NCBI RefSeq assembly: GCF_050436995.1 | Contig: NC_134776.1 | Span: 19,819,001-19,883,000, forward strand | Origin: Anticarsia gemmatalis | Lineage: Eukaryota > Arthropoda > Insecta > Lepidoptera > Erebidae | DNA length: 64,000 bases | Direction of reading: 5' to 3' | Shown here: positions 43,376 to 55,460 of the stretch, one piece after another | Numbering within the stretch: the first letter of the stretch is position 1 | Layout: the number at the start of each line of letters is the position of its first letter | Notes under the pieces: generated by a model | The model's input: only the letters and a program-made list of their open reading frames with translations | Told to the model about the DNA's origin: nothing | Databases searched by the model: none | Translations under genes and position numbers: made by a program

Positions 43376-43774
43376 AACGGCATAATAAAGATTATAGCGC
43401 CTAGCGCGTAGTATGTCAATAAGCTGCCATGTTTTAATCCAAGTGCCATAGGAATTACGTTTATTTTAAATTGATTTATTCAGTATTTTCGCCGCGCCTC
43501 CTCTTGTTTGCAAAGGATTCCTACGGGTTTGAGAATCTACCATCACTTAACTTATCTTTATAAACAGACGAATTTCTTTCATCATTCATAGCCAGTTTCA
43601 CATCAGAAAAGTAGTAAACGACAGATAGTAAAAAACAACTGTGAAAAATTTCGGCTGATAATCTAATCGATTCTTATTGAGAAGTTGTGGACGTATTAAG
43701 GTCCCGTTTAACTACTTATAACCTATCAGATAAAAAAATGATAATCGTTTTGAAACATTTGATATCAATAAAAA

Positions 43775-43950
43775 GTAGCTCAATTCTCTATTACTACCGA
43801 CGTCCGACCTGTCATCGAGAAATTTTGTATGAAAATCTGATCAGCGCCTCTGACGGGCGTCGTTGAAACTTTTGGCAGTACATTCTAAATGTCAACATTT
43901 CGATAGCTAGCCGGTTGTCGGTAGTCGATAGTGGTAGAGAATCGAGGTGC
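43775..43950. mobile_element. MITE, family M
   Basis: GTAGCTCAATTCTCTATTAC and the inverse GTGGTAGAGAATCGAGG enclose TGATCAGCGCCTCTGACGGG. Confidence 0.7.
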
Positions 43951-43998
43951 AGATAGCTTATCTAACACTTAATTATAAACTGGCATTTAACAGTCAAT

Positions 43999-44304
43999 TT
44001 ACACAAAGACTAGATTAAAAACATATAGTAAACCACTAAGAGCAAACATTAACAATTTAGCGATACCATAGACGTATAGTAAGGAGACAATAAGATGTAA
44101 TTTGTGAAGCCAAAACTGTTTCTTTATCGCATACTCGGTGGAGCTGATACCATCTTTGATGATATACTTTCGTAAGCCCATACACCAATATGATACGTAT
44201 TCTTCAAAGTCGATCTGTGTGGTGTCAAAGTCGAAGATAACTTGATCGACTGGTTGAGAGACTTTTGTACAGTTTGTCAGCATTCCTGTCGTCAAATATC
44301 CATC
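43999..44304 (-). pseudogene. Fatty acyl-CoA reductase, terminal exon with frameshift (unit 1)
   Basis: Minus-strand homologue of the C-terminal (FAR_C) domain of insect fatty acyl-CoA reductases, enzymes that reduce fatty acyl-CoA to alcohol for waxes and pheromones. After an AG acceptor (CACAACTCGTAG) it reads WIFDDRNADKLYKSL, then VDQVIFDFDTTQIDFEEYVS, WCMGLRKYIIKDG and a hydrophobic C-terminus (LLYVYGIAKLLMFAL) before TAA. One extra base near 44251-44260 shifts the frame after KSLS relative to unit 2. No upstream FAR exons are seen in the unit, so this is an orphan terminal exon. Confidence 0.75.
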
Positions 44305-44517
44305 CTACGAGTTGTGAAGTTTTTTTTCTTTCTCTCTCTACATGTGCCGTTTTACGAGATTCGATCCTTAAGTAAGACAAAATACTTATATTGAATTGAT
44401 TGAAATGGCCGGTATTTTTTGACAACCTCAATTCAACAACATTTAATTTTACCACAACATGAAGTATAACAGGCGTAATGAAGTTTTACTTGATTGTGCT
44501 ACAACTTTCTTAGATAA

Positions 44518-44775
44518 TACGAACCCACTATTGCCATACTGCAGCTGGGCATAGGTCTTCTGTTCGTATGATGATTTGGGCCTTGAGTCCACCACGCTGG
44601 CCAAGCGAGGGTTGGAAATTTTGCGCACGCAAGGTTTCACCGCGATGTTTTCCTTCACCGTTAAGCCAAGTCGTAATAACTTATAACTCGACGCATAAGC
44701 AACACATATAACTTCGAAAAGTCATGAGTGTACTGCTTTGAATCGAACCTTTGACCGCTTGCGCGGATAGCAAAT
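44518..44775 (-). mobile_element. SINE, family A, divergent
   Basis: GGGCCTTGAGTCCACCACGC, GGTTTCACCGCGATGTTTTC and GAATCGAACCTTTGACCGC keep the order of family A. Shared with unit 2 (59090-59345). Confidence 0.7.
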
Positions 44776-45280
44776 GGTTAGACTTCTTACATACCACAAC
44801 ATCCCCTCTCATCTTCCTCAAAAGGATATCTTCGTAGCTGTGTCAAAAAAAAATGTACATAAAGTCTCATGACTGTTTACTATATTTTAGTTACAGCAGC
44901 ATGAGTCATAGTCATGTTCTCGATTCCCCTTTACCTTGGACACTTGAAAGATTTTGAATCACGCACGTGTGTACACTAATTTTAATATTATTAGAATAAC
45001 TCTTTATAACCGTGGCTCTGCTTGTTGAAGAGAATATGATATTCTAGTTACAGATGTAAGTTAAGTAGTCATAGATGTATATAAAAATATACCGCCAAAT
45101 GTGTTGCTTAGCGCCAAACTCGAGAACAGCTCGACTTCGACTTTTTCTTTTTGTCATATAACCAAAAGCACTTGGCTCAACCTGGGAATCGAACTCGAAA
45201 CCTCATGATCAGCAATTATATACTACTGCTCTAACTAAGTTACAGGACAATAAAGCTATTTCAACCAAAATATAAACATA
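44776..45280. other. Unit-conserved sequence, no gene seen
   Basis: Alignable with 59346-59845 but with many differences. CTGGGAATCGAACTCGAAACC at 45182-45202 may be a worn tRNA-like box. Confidence 0.4.
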
Positions 45281-47385
45281 TTGCAATCATTCATGAAAAG
45301 TATTCAAAAACGGATGAAGCAAAATTTTTGTAGAAATAATGGACTCCCTTTTGAAATTAATCCCACCGTAGTTACTTAGTCGACGTGTAATAATATGAAA
45401 TATTTTAACTTAAGGGATACTACTGTGCAATTAACGTTTTAAAAGGGGCTTGTAAATCGCAGGCCTTGCACGAGCCCAGATTTAGCTGCATCGATCCGTC
45501 CTGCACACCATAATGTGGGCTTATGCTATGGGTACACATAGACCCTTCATTTCCCTATAGAAATATTATTAAACTATGTGTAAACGCATGGGGTATAAAG
45601 CCCCTTATTTTTCTTATGTAAAGATTATTTATGTACAAACGTAGTACAGAGGGTTGCGTCATGAGTCATCGAACCAACACGTATCTTTCTGTTACTCTAT
45701 GTTTTTAATATGAGTTGCAATTAATATGAAAAATTACGACAATTTTCTAACAAAATTGAGTGTTGTTGTGATCTAGACAGTCGTGTACTATACAACTAAT
45801 TATACGACGCAATGAACCAGTATTTTCTATACCAGATGGTTAGACTTTTCAGAAAATTGTTCCCACTGTCGGTACCTAGATGACGCGTTTTTGTTTAGAA
45901 AGGGCTCTTATTGAGAACATATTTTTGCTAACTGTAAAAGGTGCTTGTAAAACAGCCCTTGCAAGATTATTTATGTACTAACGTAGTTCAGAGGGTTGCG
46001 TGATGAGTCATACATCGAGCTACTTCATGTTTGTAGTATACGACACAATCATTTATACTAACATTTTCTTACAAAAAATGAGTGCCTCTCCTCGTAGTCT
46101 AGGCGGTAATATATACGTCGCATTTTACCAGTATTTTTTATACCAGACCGCCAGAAACTTTTGGAAATTGTACCCACTGTCATTATTTAGCTGACGCGTA
46201 ATAATGCGTGTTTTTTTAACATTTTAATATAATCCGTCATTGTTTAATATTCCTAGGAATTGTATGTAATTCCTAAAATCGCCCGGAAATGTGTAAAAAA
46301 TTTATTCCATTCCTGTGGACATTTTGATCCCATCAATCCCATACAAACCTTGTCCCGACAGCAGGGTTAAAGCCACCATGCAAACCCTAACGTGTAAGCT
46401 GCATTGGATCGCTTCAGAAGGAAAGATGCTCTAAAGCTACGCTTGCATTGCCTCGGAAGCGGAGCGTACTATCTGTGAGGATGTGCAGCTTCTTATACAG
46501 TTTTTGTTTGTTAAAATTTACTATTTTTTCTTTAAATATAGACTTTCAAAGTTTGTAATAGTTGCTTGATTACCTTCATTATGAGTCACAGTCATCATTC
46601 AGTGCAAGTTAAAAGCTTAGTAGAGTATAATACTAAATTCTTTTTGAATAGTATTTCACAAATCCTTCTACAAGGAATTAAAAAACGCATGAATGGTCTT
46701 AAATACAAGTTCAAAATAAGTATTTAGTAGCATACAATAGACTCTTTACAAACTTGTTCTCATTGTTATTACTTAGCCGACGTAATTATATGCAATTTTT
46801 AATGTAACCTTTTGTGTATTATTTAAAAAAAAGGAACTTTCACTTTTGTTAATATCAATGGAGATTGTTGCAGAACTCAGCTTGGACCCTCACCGCTGTA
46901 ACTTAAGGTGCGTTTGCAATGAAACGGAGTTCGGCAGAGCGGAGTGAAACGGACAGGGAAACGACCAATCACAGTGCTTGAAATTTTTTCTCCAACAGTA
47001 GAAGCAAAACCGTAATTCACGAGCCGCTATACTCTGTTGCCATGGAAACGCACCCTAATATTTCTGGACTGATCCCTCGTGCACCCTTCTCTGCACACTG
47101 GTTTGATATACTTACACACAGACGCACACATACACGCAGTCACCCTTCATCCCTTTATATAAAATTAATCCCTACGAGGGGAAAATATGAAAGGGAGCAT
47201 AAACCACCCTTCTCCCGTCTAGACGGATTGCGGCACATTTGTAGCTGTACGCAATTTTCGATGCATGCTTTTGGAGTTCCGTATCCAATGAGTAAAAACG
47301 GAAACCTATTTCTAAAATTTCGCTGTCCGTCTATTTGTCATCAAGCTAATTATCACGTATTATTCATTGGATATTAGGTAAATTT
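45281..47385 (+). repeat. Subrepeat block a-d, unit 2
   Basis: Subrepeats begin near 45283, 45826, 46143 and 46701. The second is shortened to about 310 bases. Sequence differs far more from units 1 and 3 than those two do from each other. Confidence 0.6.
46916..47055. mobile_element. MITE with GGGTGCGTTT termini, unit 2
   Basis: AGGTGCGTTTGCAATGAAAC faces inverse CTGTTGCCATGGAAACGCAC; slightly shortened against unit 1. Confidence 0.7.
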
Positions 47386-48268
47386 ACTAAAATGTTTATT
47401 TTTCGAGTCTTTCCAAAAATTTCGAAAATCTCGCAAAAATGATAAGCCGACTCGGTTGGGATATCCTTCTGTAAAACTGTCTTTAAGACACGGGGAAGAT
47501 TAACATTGAAAGAAAAATATAAATAAGAATGATGTGAAGAAAATTCGCATTCAACAAAGTTACTTTATAGATTTTCATTCCCACGAACGACTAAAGAAAG
47601 AAACTGGTCGTACAAGACTCATGATATTCACAAGTGTGTGAGTTATACTTGTTTCAATTCATTCAAATTTAGGTTAACCGTCATTCAGCTACAATAATAG
47701 AATATTTGACCCTTTAATTCTTTTTATAGACTATTACAATTCACTATTAAAAGTGGCCTTTAACATCACAGTGACAAAAGAAACGGGTTACTTTTTATTT
47801 CAAAACCAGTATTTATATACAAAACCCTTTTTTTTCTATTCAAATCACTCCAAATTTTAACATTATAAAACTCAGTAAATACTAATATTACAAAGGCTTT
47901 CGAGTATTAAAAAAATCAATGAGACACAAAGTATGAAAAGATTTTGGGGTGAATAGGGTGGGAAAGGGAGGCAGAAGAGGGTGAATAATAATAATAATGG
48001 GTGGGTTTTAAGGGCCGAGGGGTAAAAACCGTTAGGGAGAATGTGGAGGGGGCTATGAGTATATTTAGGGAATTTGGCACGAGGGGTGTTCACAACGACG
48101 GCTATCTTCGCTACGTTACGATCCACGATTTTTTCAAATACTTTGATTGTATTCAGACTTTGCTTCTGTGAAAGTGTTCTGATACTACAAGACAATTTGA
48201 GAGCATTTTATTCTTCAGTGGAAGTGTTGTTTTAAAACATCGGACTGTCTCAATTCAAGTATCAAACA

Positions 48269-48543
48269 ATGTTTCACGTTAAAAATACGTCGCGCAAAAA
48301 TAATCTAACATCTAAACCAAGTAATGAAAAAACTAAACTAAAAAACGGACCGAGCCGCGGTAAATCATCTATTAATGTAAAATCAAAATTTCGAAACAAG
48401 CCGCGCCGCGGAAAAGCATCTATGAAGCGCGTTCGGGATGCAATAAAATATTCCGGGATTAATACATTTTCGGTAAAAAAGTCCAATAATAAAGTTGCAG
48501 TGAATATGTGCGAGTTTAAAGTGAAATTGTGTCCAGGATACAG
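48269..48543 (+). CDS. Unrecognised basic protein, copy 2, exon 1
   Basis: Same length (275 bases) and donor as copy 1. Amino-acid differences: Ile11 to Asn, His36 to Asn, Pro46 to Arg and Pro77 to Ala; one silent change (TTA/CTA). The upstream G-rich tract and TCAGT initiator are kept. No disruption is seen, so this copy appears as intact as copy 1. Confidence 0.6.
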
Positions 48544-48639
48544 GTAAATATATATTTTTTATTCTTCTTTATCTCTATAACTGCTGTGCACTTCTCATGT
48601 TGAGAACGATAGGACTTATTCAAAGTTAGGCTCTGAGAA

Positions 48640-49070
48640 GAAGTGTCTTGGGTCGTGGGTTCGAATCCTATCCAAGACACGAATTTCTGCGGTAAGTACA
48701 GGTCTGGAGCAATTTTTATATTTAAGATTTTCAGTGTACAATATTGCAGTTCGAGTTTCCCGTTTAAGCCGCTTGCGAAGTTAATATGATTGGGTTCGAT
48801 TCCCAAATGAAACATTTTGTCATGAGTTTTGTAAATTGCTGTTTCGAGAGCTGTGCTATTTGTTGTTTGTATGTTTGCAAAGCTGCTAGCGACACATCCT
48901 GCAAAAATATTAAAATAATTTGCTGCGAGCGAATAAGGTTTTCATGAAATAGAATTAGGGGTATTGTATTCGACATTAAATATGCAATTTAAAAATGTGA
49001 GCGGGTGCCGTCTTCAGCTTATACTAGCAGTTTATTATTCTACGCACAGGTCGTGGGTTCGATTCCCTCA
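48640..49070 (+). other. tRNA-like boxes in intron 1, unit 2
   Basis: GTGGGTTCGAATCCTATCC, GGGTTCGATTCCCAAATG and GTGGGTTCGATTCCCTC repeat the three B-box-like sites of unit 1 with small changes. Confidence 0.5.
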
Positions 49071-49164
49071 ATTTTAACTTGAACCTGTAATATAAGACTT
49101 AGCTTGTGCGTGTTCTTTACAATTTAAGCAACAGCTAAGTGACTTAAGAAGAATATAAAAAAAA

Positions 49165-49365
49165 CTAGCTGAACCGACAAAACCTCATACCGCCTAACAT
49201 TCGATTCTTTAATATTCTGCTATTTCTTAAAAAAAAACTCTCTAAAAACCACACTCGTACTTCAAGGAATATTATAAAAAAAGAATTTGCGAAATCGGTT
49301 AAACCGTTCACAAGATTTGCGCTTAGCAACGATTAGCGATTCGTTTTTATATTACAGAAGATAAA
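49165..49365 (-). mobile_element. Helitron-like fragment in intron 1, unit 2
   Basis: Orthologous to 34203-34395 with inverse CTAGCTGAACCGACAAAAC. Confidence 0.6.
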
Positions 49366-49416
49366 ATATTTGCAAAAATAAAGGTCGAAGTTCTAACTTA
49401 TATTTTTTGTTGACAG

Positions 49417-49504
49417 GCCGACGGGCAGTCTTTCTCAAGCTGGCCAACTGGAAGGAAGAAAAGTGGCTGCACTAAATATCGGAACTCCTGCTGTAGACCC
49501 ACCG
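49417..49504 (+). CDS. Unrecognised basic protein, copy 2, exon 2
   Basis: Identical in sequence and splice sites to exon 2 of copy 1. The 88-base length keeps phases 2 and 0. A fully conserved exon beside introns with small indels is mild support for a real exon. Confidence 0.55.
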
Positions 49505-49975
49505 GTACCTATATACTATATACTATTTTAGCTAAATATATTATATAACTCAAAGGTGACTGACTGACATAGTGATCTATCAGATCTATCAACACAGCCC
49601 AAACCACTGAGCTTTACTTTTTAATATTAATTTTATTAGTATTTGACAGTGCCTAGTGTTAGACAGTAGGCTTTTATCACATGCGACTGATATTATAAAT
49701 AGTATATAACGTAGCTGTACTAAATATTTGAACAACGAAATTATACGCACATGATGAGACAACTGAATAGGAACATCGAAATACAAAGCCCGCTCTTTTC
49801 ATGCAGTTATTAAGTTTTCCAGGTAAAAGGTAAAAACGGAACCCCATTTCTAAACCTCTTCTATCTGTCCGTCTGTCACCAGGCTGTATCTCATGAACCG
49901 TTATGGCTAGAAAGCTGAAATTCTCACAAATTATGCATTTTGACAACAGTAATTAAACATTTTAATTGTTCTCAG

Positions 49976-50143
49976 GATGAAGAAAGAAAAGGCTGCGCGA
50001 GTACAAGACCGGATCACAGCCGCTTCGCTGCAAGAATATCATTAATCAACTCCAAGAACGTGTGCTGGAATTCTTCTCTTTCACAAGATCCTTCTGATCT
50101 TGATGTACCAACCGGCACATATCGCTTTCTGCTTTGTATATAG
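49976..50143 (+). CDS. Unrecognised basic protein, copy 2, exon 3
   Basis: 168 bases including the TAG, in the same frame as copy 1. Only the codons after SDL differ (DVPT here, ETPT there). AATAAA follows at 50170-50175. Confidence 0.5.
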   Translation, partial: DEERKGCASTRPDHSRFAARISLINSKNVCWNSSLSQDPSDLDVPTGTYRFLLCI

Positions 50144-50169
50144 CATTTTTGTATTGTATAAGCTTTAGG

Positions 50170-50175
50170 AATAAA
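50170..50175 (+). terminator. Polyadenylation signal, copy 2
   Basis: AATAAA 27 bases past the stop, at the position equivalent to 35183-35188. Confidence 0.6.
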
Positions 50176-50290
50176 TGTAATTAGGTTTAAGTTTCATTGT
50201 ATACTGTATTTGTAAGGTACTGTCATTGTAAGGTGTCACTAAACGGATTGACAAAAGTTGCTGTATGACATAGCAAACAGAATATGTACG

Positions 50291-50458
50291 GTAGCGCGAT
50301 TCTATACAACTGTCCGGCTAGCTATGGAGAAATGTTGTATGAACCTAATCAGCGCCTCCAGTGTGAGCCTTAGGAACTAATTTGGCAGTACATTTTAAAT
50401 GTCAAACTCTCGGTACTTGATTGTACCTTCTGAATTGCTCACTGTAGAATCGCGCTAC
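50291..50458 (+). mobile_element. MITE, family M, unit 2
   Basis: Matches 35300-35484 with an internal deletion of about 15 bases. Confidence 0.7.
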
Positions 50459-50469
50459 AGAGTACACTG

Positions 50470-52545
50470 CATCTTGTCTAACGCCATTTTGTGTTCGACT
50501 GCGGCCATGATTTTTATTGAGAAGAGTAATTTACTTCGAGGAGCTGGTGAAATGCTATTTCTTCGTTGATTACGCGAGTGGGCATCTCGTCGAGCTTCCC
50601 AAGGGTCTGGTAAAGAACCCTGGTCATTCCTTGTATCAAGCATAACTTTTCTAAATCTAGTTTTTCGACGGCATCATCGTGTGGTCTCGATAGCTTCACA
50701 TAGTGTTGGTACTTCAACATCTGCTAATTGCTGATAGATTTACTTAGAATAGGTAATCTTGTGTTTTATAAATTCCTTGCAATCGAGTAATTCATTTAAA
50801 AAAGCTAGTAAAATGCCATTTCTTCGTTGATTATGCGTGTGAGCATCTCGTCAAGCTTCCCAAGGGGGTCTGTAATGTGTAGCAAGATGTCTTTAAAGTT
50901 CTCACAGATCGTATGAATCGGGAACTTTATCTAATCTTTCGCCATTGGCTCTGCTGCGGCGTGGTTTTATTCAGAAGAGTAATTTACTAGGAGACTGATG
51001 AAATGCTATTTCTTCGCTGATTACGCGAGTGGGCATCTCGTCGAGCTTTCCAAGGGTCTGGTAAAGAACCCTGATCATTCCTTGTATCAAGCAAGCATAA
51101 CTTTTCTGGATCTAGTGTTTCGACAGCATCGACAGCCTACATTTCTTATGCAAGCTGGTGAAATGCCATTTCTTTGTTGATTATGCGTGTGGGCGTCTCG
51201 CCGAGCTTCCTAAGGGTCTGGATAAGAATTCTCTTTGTCAGCTGCGTATTGCCTTCCTCTTTTAGTGAATAGCAAGTGTTACGACAGTGTCGTCGCGTGT
51301 TCCCGTTGGTGGCGTAAAGTGTTAGTCTTGTCTTTCGCCATTGGTTCCGCTGCGGCATAGTTTTATTTATAAGAAAAAAATTCTTTGAAAAGCTGGTGAA
51401 ATGCCACTTCTTTGTTGATTATACGTGTGAGCTTCTCGTCAAGTTTCCCAAGGGTATCTGACGTGTGTAACACGATGTCTTGTTGTACTAGATACTTCTA
51501 TTTCTTAGGACTAATTTATCTTGTCTTCGGCATTGGCTCTGCTGCGGCACTGTTTTATTTAAAAGAGTAATTTACTAGGAGAATCTGATGAAATGCTATT
51601 TCTTCGTTGATTATGCGTGTGGGCATCTCGTCAAGCTTCCCAAGGGGGTCTGTAGTGTGTAGCACGATGTCTTTAAGTTCTAACAGATCGTAAGGATTGT
51701 GAACTTTATCTAATCTTTCGCCATTGGCTCCGCTGCGGCGTGGTTTTATTCAGAAGAGTAATTTACTAGGAGACTCTAATGAAATGCTATTTCTTCGCTG
51801 ATTACGCGAGTGGGCATCTCGTCGAGCTTCCCAAGGGTCTGGTAAAGAACCCTGATCATTCCTTGTATCAAGCAAGCATAACTCTTCTGGATCTAGTGTT
51901 TCGACAGCATCCACAGTCTTTGTTAAGACTGGTTGTCGTGTGTTGCGCGATGCCTTGTGGTTCCGTGAATCTATTATTGTAAAACTTCATCTTGTCGAAC
52001 GCCATTTTATATCCGGCTCTTTCCATGTTTTTATTAAGAGTATTTTCCTATACAAGCAGGTGAAATGCTATTTCTTCGTTGATTATGCGTTTGGGCATCT
52101 CGTCTAGCTTGCTAAGGGTCTGGAAAAGAAGCCTATATTTCTTGTATTTAGCAAGCATGACTGTTCCACATTTAGCGTGAAGATCATTGTCGGTAGTTTT
52201 GCACTATTCATGCAACAAAACTGTTCAAACAGTACTTGCTGATAGATTCACTTTGACTAAGTAATCTTGTGTTTTATAAACTCCTTGCAATCGAGTAATT
52301 CACTTCAAAAAGCTAGTAAAATGCCATTTCTTCGTTGATTATGCGTGTGGGCATCTCGTCAAGCTTCCCAAGGGGGTCTGTAGTGTGTAGCACGATGTCT
52401 TTAACGTTCTTACTGATCGTATGAATTGTGTACTTTATCTAATCTTTCGCCATTGGCTCCGCTGCGGCGTGGTTTTATTCAGAAGAGTAATTTACTAGGA
52501 GACTCTGACGAAATGCTATTTCTTCGCTGATTACGCGAGTGGTAA
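50470..52545 (-). repeat. Satellite-like subunit array, unit 2 (about 9 subunits)
   Basis: Same subunit types and orientation as 35505-38900, about 1.3 kb shorter. The outer subunits match between units, and the missing ones are internal, as after unequal exchange. Confidence 0.8.
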
Positions 52546-52547
52546 TA

Positions 52548-52825
52548 AAACATGGGAGGAGCCAAATTCATGATGGCGTTAGACAAGATGAAGTTTAACA
52601 ATAATAGATTCACGGAACCACAAGACATCGCGCAACACACGACAACAGGTCCTAAACAAAGAGTGTCGATGCTGTCAAAGAAAGAATCAGAAGAGTTATG
52701 CTTGCTTGATACAAGGAATGATCAGGGTTCTTTACCAGACCCTTGGGAAGCTCGACGAGTCGACTCGACGGTGTCAATAGCTTCACATAGTGTTGGTACT
52801 TCAACATCTGCTTATTGCTGATAGA
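52548..52825 (+). repeat. Array subunit in opposite orientation, unit 2
   Basis: Plus-strand subunit equivalent to 38905-39180. An indel keeps the plus frame open for 89 codons (MGGAKFMMALDKMKF to TSAYC), while unit 1 closes after about 50; likely incidental. Confidence 0.7.
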
Positions 52826-53277
52826 TTTACTTAGACTAGGTAATCTTGTTATTTATAGATTTCTTGCAATCGAGTAATTTACTTCAAAAATCTGGTGAAA
52901 TGCCATTTCTTCGTTGATTAAGCGTGTGAGTGAATTTTCCAAGGATCTGGTAAAAAACCCCGAACCTTGCATCAAGCAAGCATAACTTTTCGAAATCTAG
53001 TTTTCTGTCGGCATCGTCGAGTGGTGTCTTTAGATTCGTATGATTCGTGAAAAAAAGTGCTCAAGCATCTGGTACTTGCTGATATGTATGAAGATGCGCG
53101 GTGCTGGCGCGATTCCCTTTCAATATCTCCTCTTTATTTGTTTAAAACCTAGTCTTAAAACCTACTGTAGGCTGACCACCAGTCAAATAAGCAACTCTTC
53201 AGGAAAAACGCAAACATATCATGTTAGTTTATTCACATCATAAGTATTTTTCCTTAAGCCGAATACAAATTGCGTTA

Positions 53278-54360
53278 GACAAGATAAAGTGGTTTCGAGA
53301 AAAAATAGACATTGTTCAAGATAAGTTATCCGGTACTACAAGACATCGCGTTACAGGAAATGTCCAGGGTTCTTTCAGACCCTTGGAAAACTCGAGGAAT
53401 ATTTTATATATTATATGTGTATAATAGTTTATGTATGTGTGTATTGTATTATAGTACCATGTTCCCATAGAGAAATTAAAGACTTTGCCACAATACAAAA
53501 TGACAATACAGGGGGGCTATCTCATCTCGAACCTCAGTTGACAACTCTTTGAAAGCCAATACGCTGTACATTGTTTTTTCCATTGCATTACAGTGATAAA
53601 CACATTACATCAAAGCAGTAATGTATAGTGACCATCGATTAGACGTACAGTAGTCATCAACTGAGGCATATGATAGCCCCCCCGGCGTCAAAAGGCTAGA
53701 TTTAAAAAAGTTAAGCTCGCTAGATACAAAGGCAGTGTCAGGGTTATTTTCCAGTCCTTGGGAAGCTCAGTGAGATCCCTCCCGCAGCCTCATCTCATCC
53801 CCTGATCAACTGTATTAATGACATAGAAACAAACAATAGAAACATATTTATCGCCACGATTCGCAACAGCTTTCTATGCTTGTTTTTAACCTCCATGATC
53901 GTTTAAACGCCATGTGTAGTTGATTAGCATTCAATAAGCCACCGTTTATGAAGTGTCACAAACATGTCGTAATAATATATGTTTTTCTCATATTTATACT
54001 ACACATGGCAATACTACAGGGGGAGGGGGAAGATATTCACGGAACTGAGATATACAAGAAATGACCAGGGGTCTTTACCAGACCCTTTGTAAACTCGACG
54101 AACATTTTATGTACATAATTATGTTAATAAGTCTATGTGTGTGTGTGTGTGTGTATTGTATTAGAGTACTATGTCCCCACAGAGAAATTAAAGACATTAC
54201 AGGCACCTCAGTTGACAACTCTTTGAAAGCCACTACTTATTCACAGTGTACATTGTTTTCTCCCTCAGATTACAGTGATTAACACGTTACATTAAAGCAG
54301 TAATGTATAGTGACCATCAATCGACGTACATTACTTGTCAACTGAGATATGATACCCCTA
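53278..54360 (+). repeat. P1/P2 repeats, unit 2
   Basis: Near-identical to 39640-40735, including the CTCAGTTGACA motifs and the CCCCCCCGGCGTC run. Confidence 0.65.
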
Positions 54361-54458
54361 CTGTCGAAACGCAAGATTTAGAAAAGTCATGCTCGCTCGT
54401 TACAATATGCCTTTTTATATTATTTAATAATGTCAATTCAATGACAACAAAAAAATTT

Positions 54459-54695
54459 ACCCATTACTGTCCCACTGCTGGGCAAGGGTCTCCTCCCGTA
54501 ATGAGGGAGGCGTTAGGTCTTGAGTCCACCACGCTGGCCAAGTGCGGGTTGGGGACTTTGCATACCCTCAATAATGTATTAAAAAAATTTTAGGCATGCA
54601 AGGTTTCCTCACGATTTTTTCCTTGTGTGTTGCCTTGGGTTCAAAAATGCGACCACTTGCGTGGGAGGTTCCTACTTATACGACTCAGCCATCCT
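54459..54695 (-). mobile_element. SINE, family A, unit 2
   Basis: Orthologous to 40828-41062. Confidence 0.8.
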
Positions 54696-54959
54696 CTTTA
54701 GCGTCAATAAAAATATAAAATTACTCCTGTTTTTCATTTCTGCTATACAGTACCCAAAACATTTCAAGAACCAGGTTAAAGATTTTGTGCCTATACCATA
54801 GGCCAATTTTCTCACTGTAAAAATTAAATATTGTCATTACTGACTGACTGTTAGATATGTGTTAGATACATAAAAATGATTCCCTTAATGGAATAGTAAT
54901 CCAAATCATTGAAGCACTCGAAAGAAAGAAGATCACATTTAAACCAAACATCAGTACAT

Positions 54960-55141
54960 AGTTCGATTCTCTACTTCTATCGACTACCAACAACCGATCT
55001 GTCATCGAGAAATTTTGTATGCAAATCTGATCAGCGCCTCTGACGGGTATCGTAGGAAATATTTTGGCAGTACATTCTAAATGTCAAATTTCGATAGCTA
55101 GCCGGTTGTCGGTAGTCGATAGTGGAAGAGAATCGAGGTAC
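54960..55141. mobile_element. MITE, family M, simple copy in unit 2
   Basis: GTTCGATTCTCTACTTCTAT to inverse GGAAGAGAATCGAGGTAC, uninterrupted. Confidence 0.75.
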
Positions 55142-55460
55142 AGTATTACGCACATAAGAATATTTAAAAGGGGCATTAATCTGATTAATGTGTTTAGGAA
55201 TCTTACTTTCGCTCTCATCTCCAGTGAGATGACCCTACACAAACACATACATAACTCTGACACCTCACAAATTCTTAGGTTCGATATTCCTAGATCGAGC
55301 ACAATCTATTTGGGATTTTAGCATATTATTATGTTGGAACATTTCTCAATAATAGCCCAGAGTTTAGTAACAGTATAGACTCTCTCGCTTTACAAAACGT
55401 GAGTGTATTTCATTTACCTCTGCCTACAACTTCGTGCATAACATGGTGGTATATGTATTA

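Larger units (their letters stand above)
29987..45280 (+). repeat. Tandem ~15 kb unit, copy 1
   Basis: Aligns along its length with 45281-59845, and its first 4 kb with 59846-64000. The start codon of the embedded gene is at 33336, 48269 and 63916, so spacings are 14,933 and 15,647 bases. Units differ by insertions, by array length and by local divergence. Confidence 0.9.

Noticed and set aside
47872..48195. 107-codon minus-strand frame in units 2 and 3, head-to-head with the basic-protein gene
   Set aside because: It has no ATG, an in-frame stop lies just upstream, and unit 1 has a stop in the middle. The hydrophobic end is antisense to the G-rich tract. It is a shadow.
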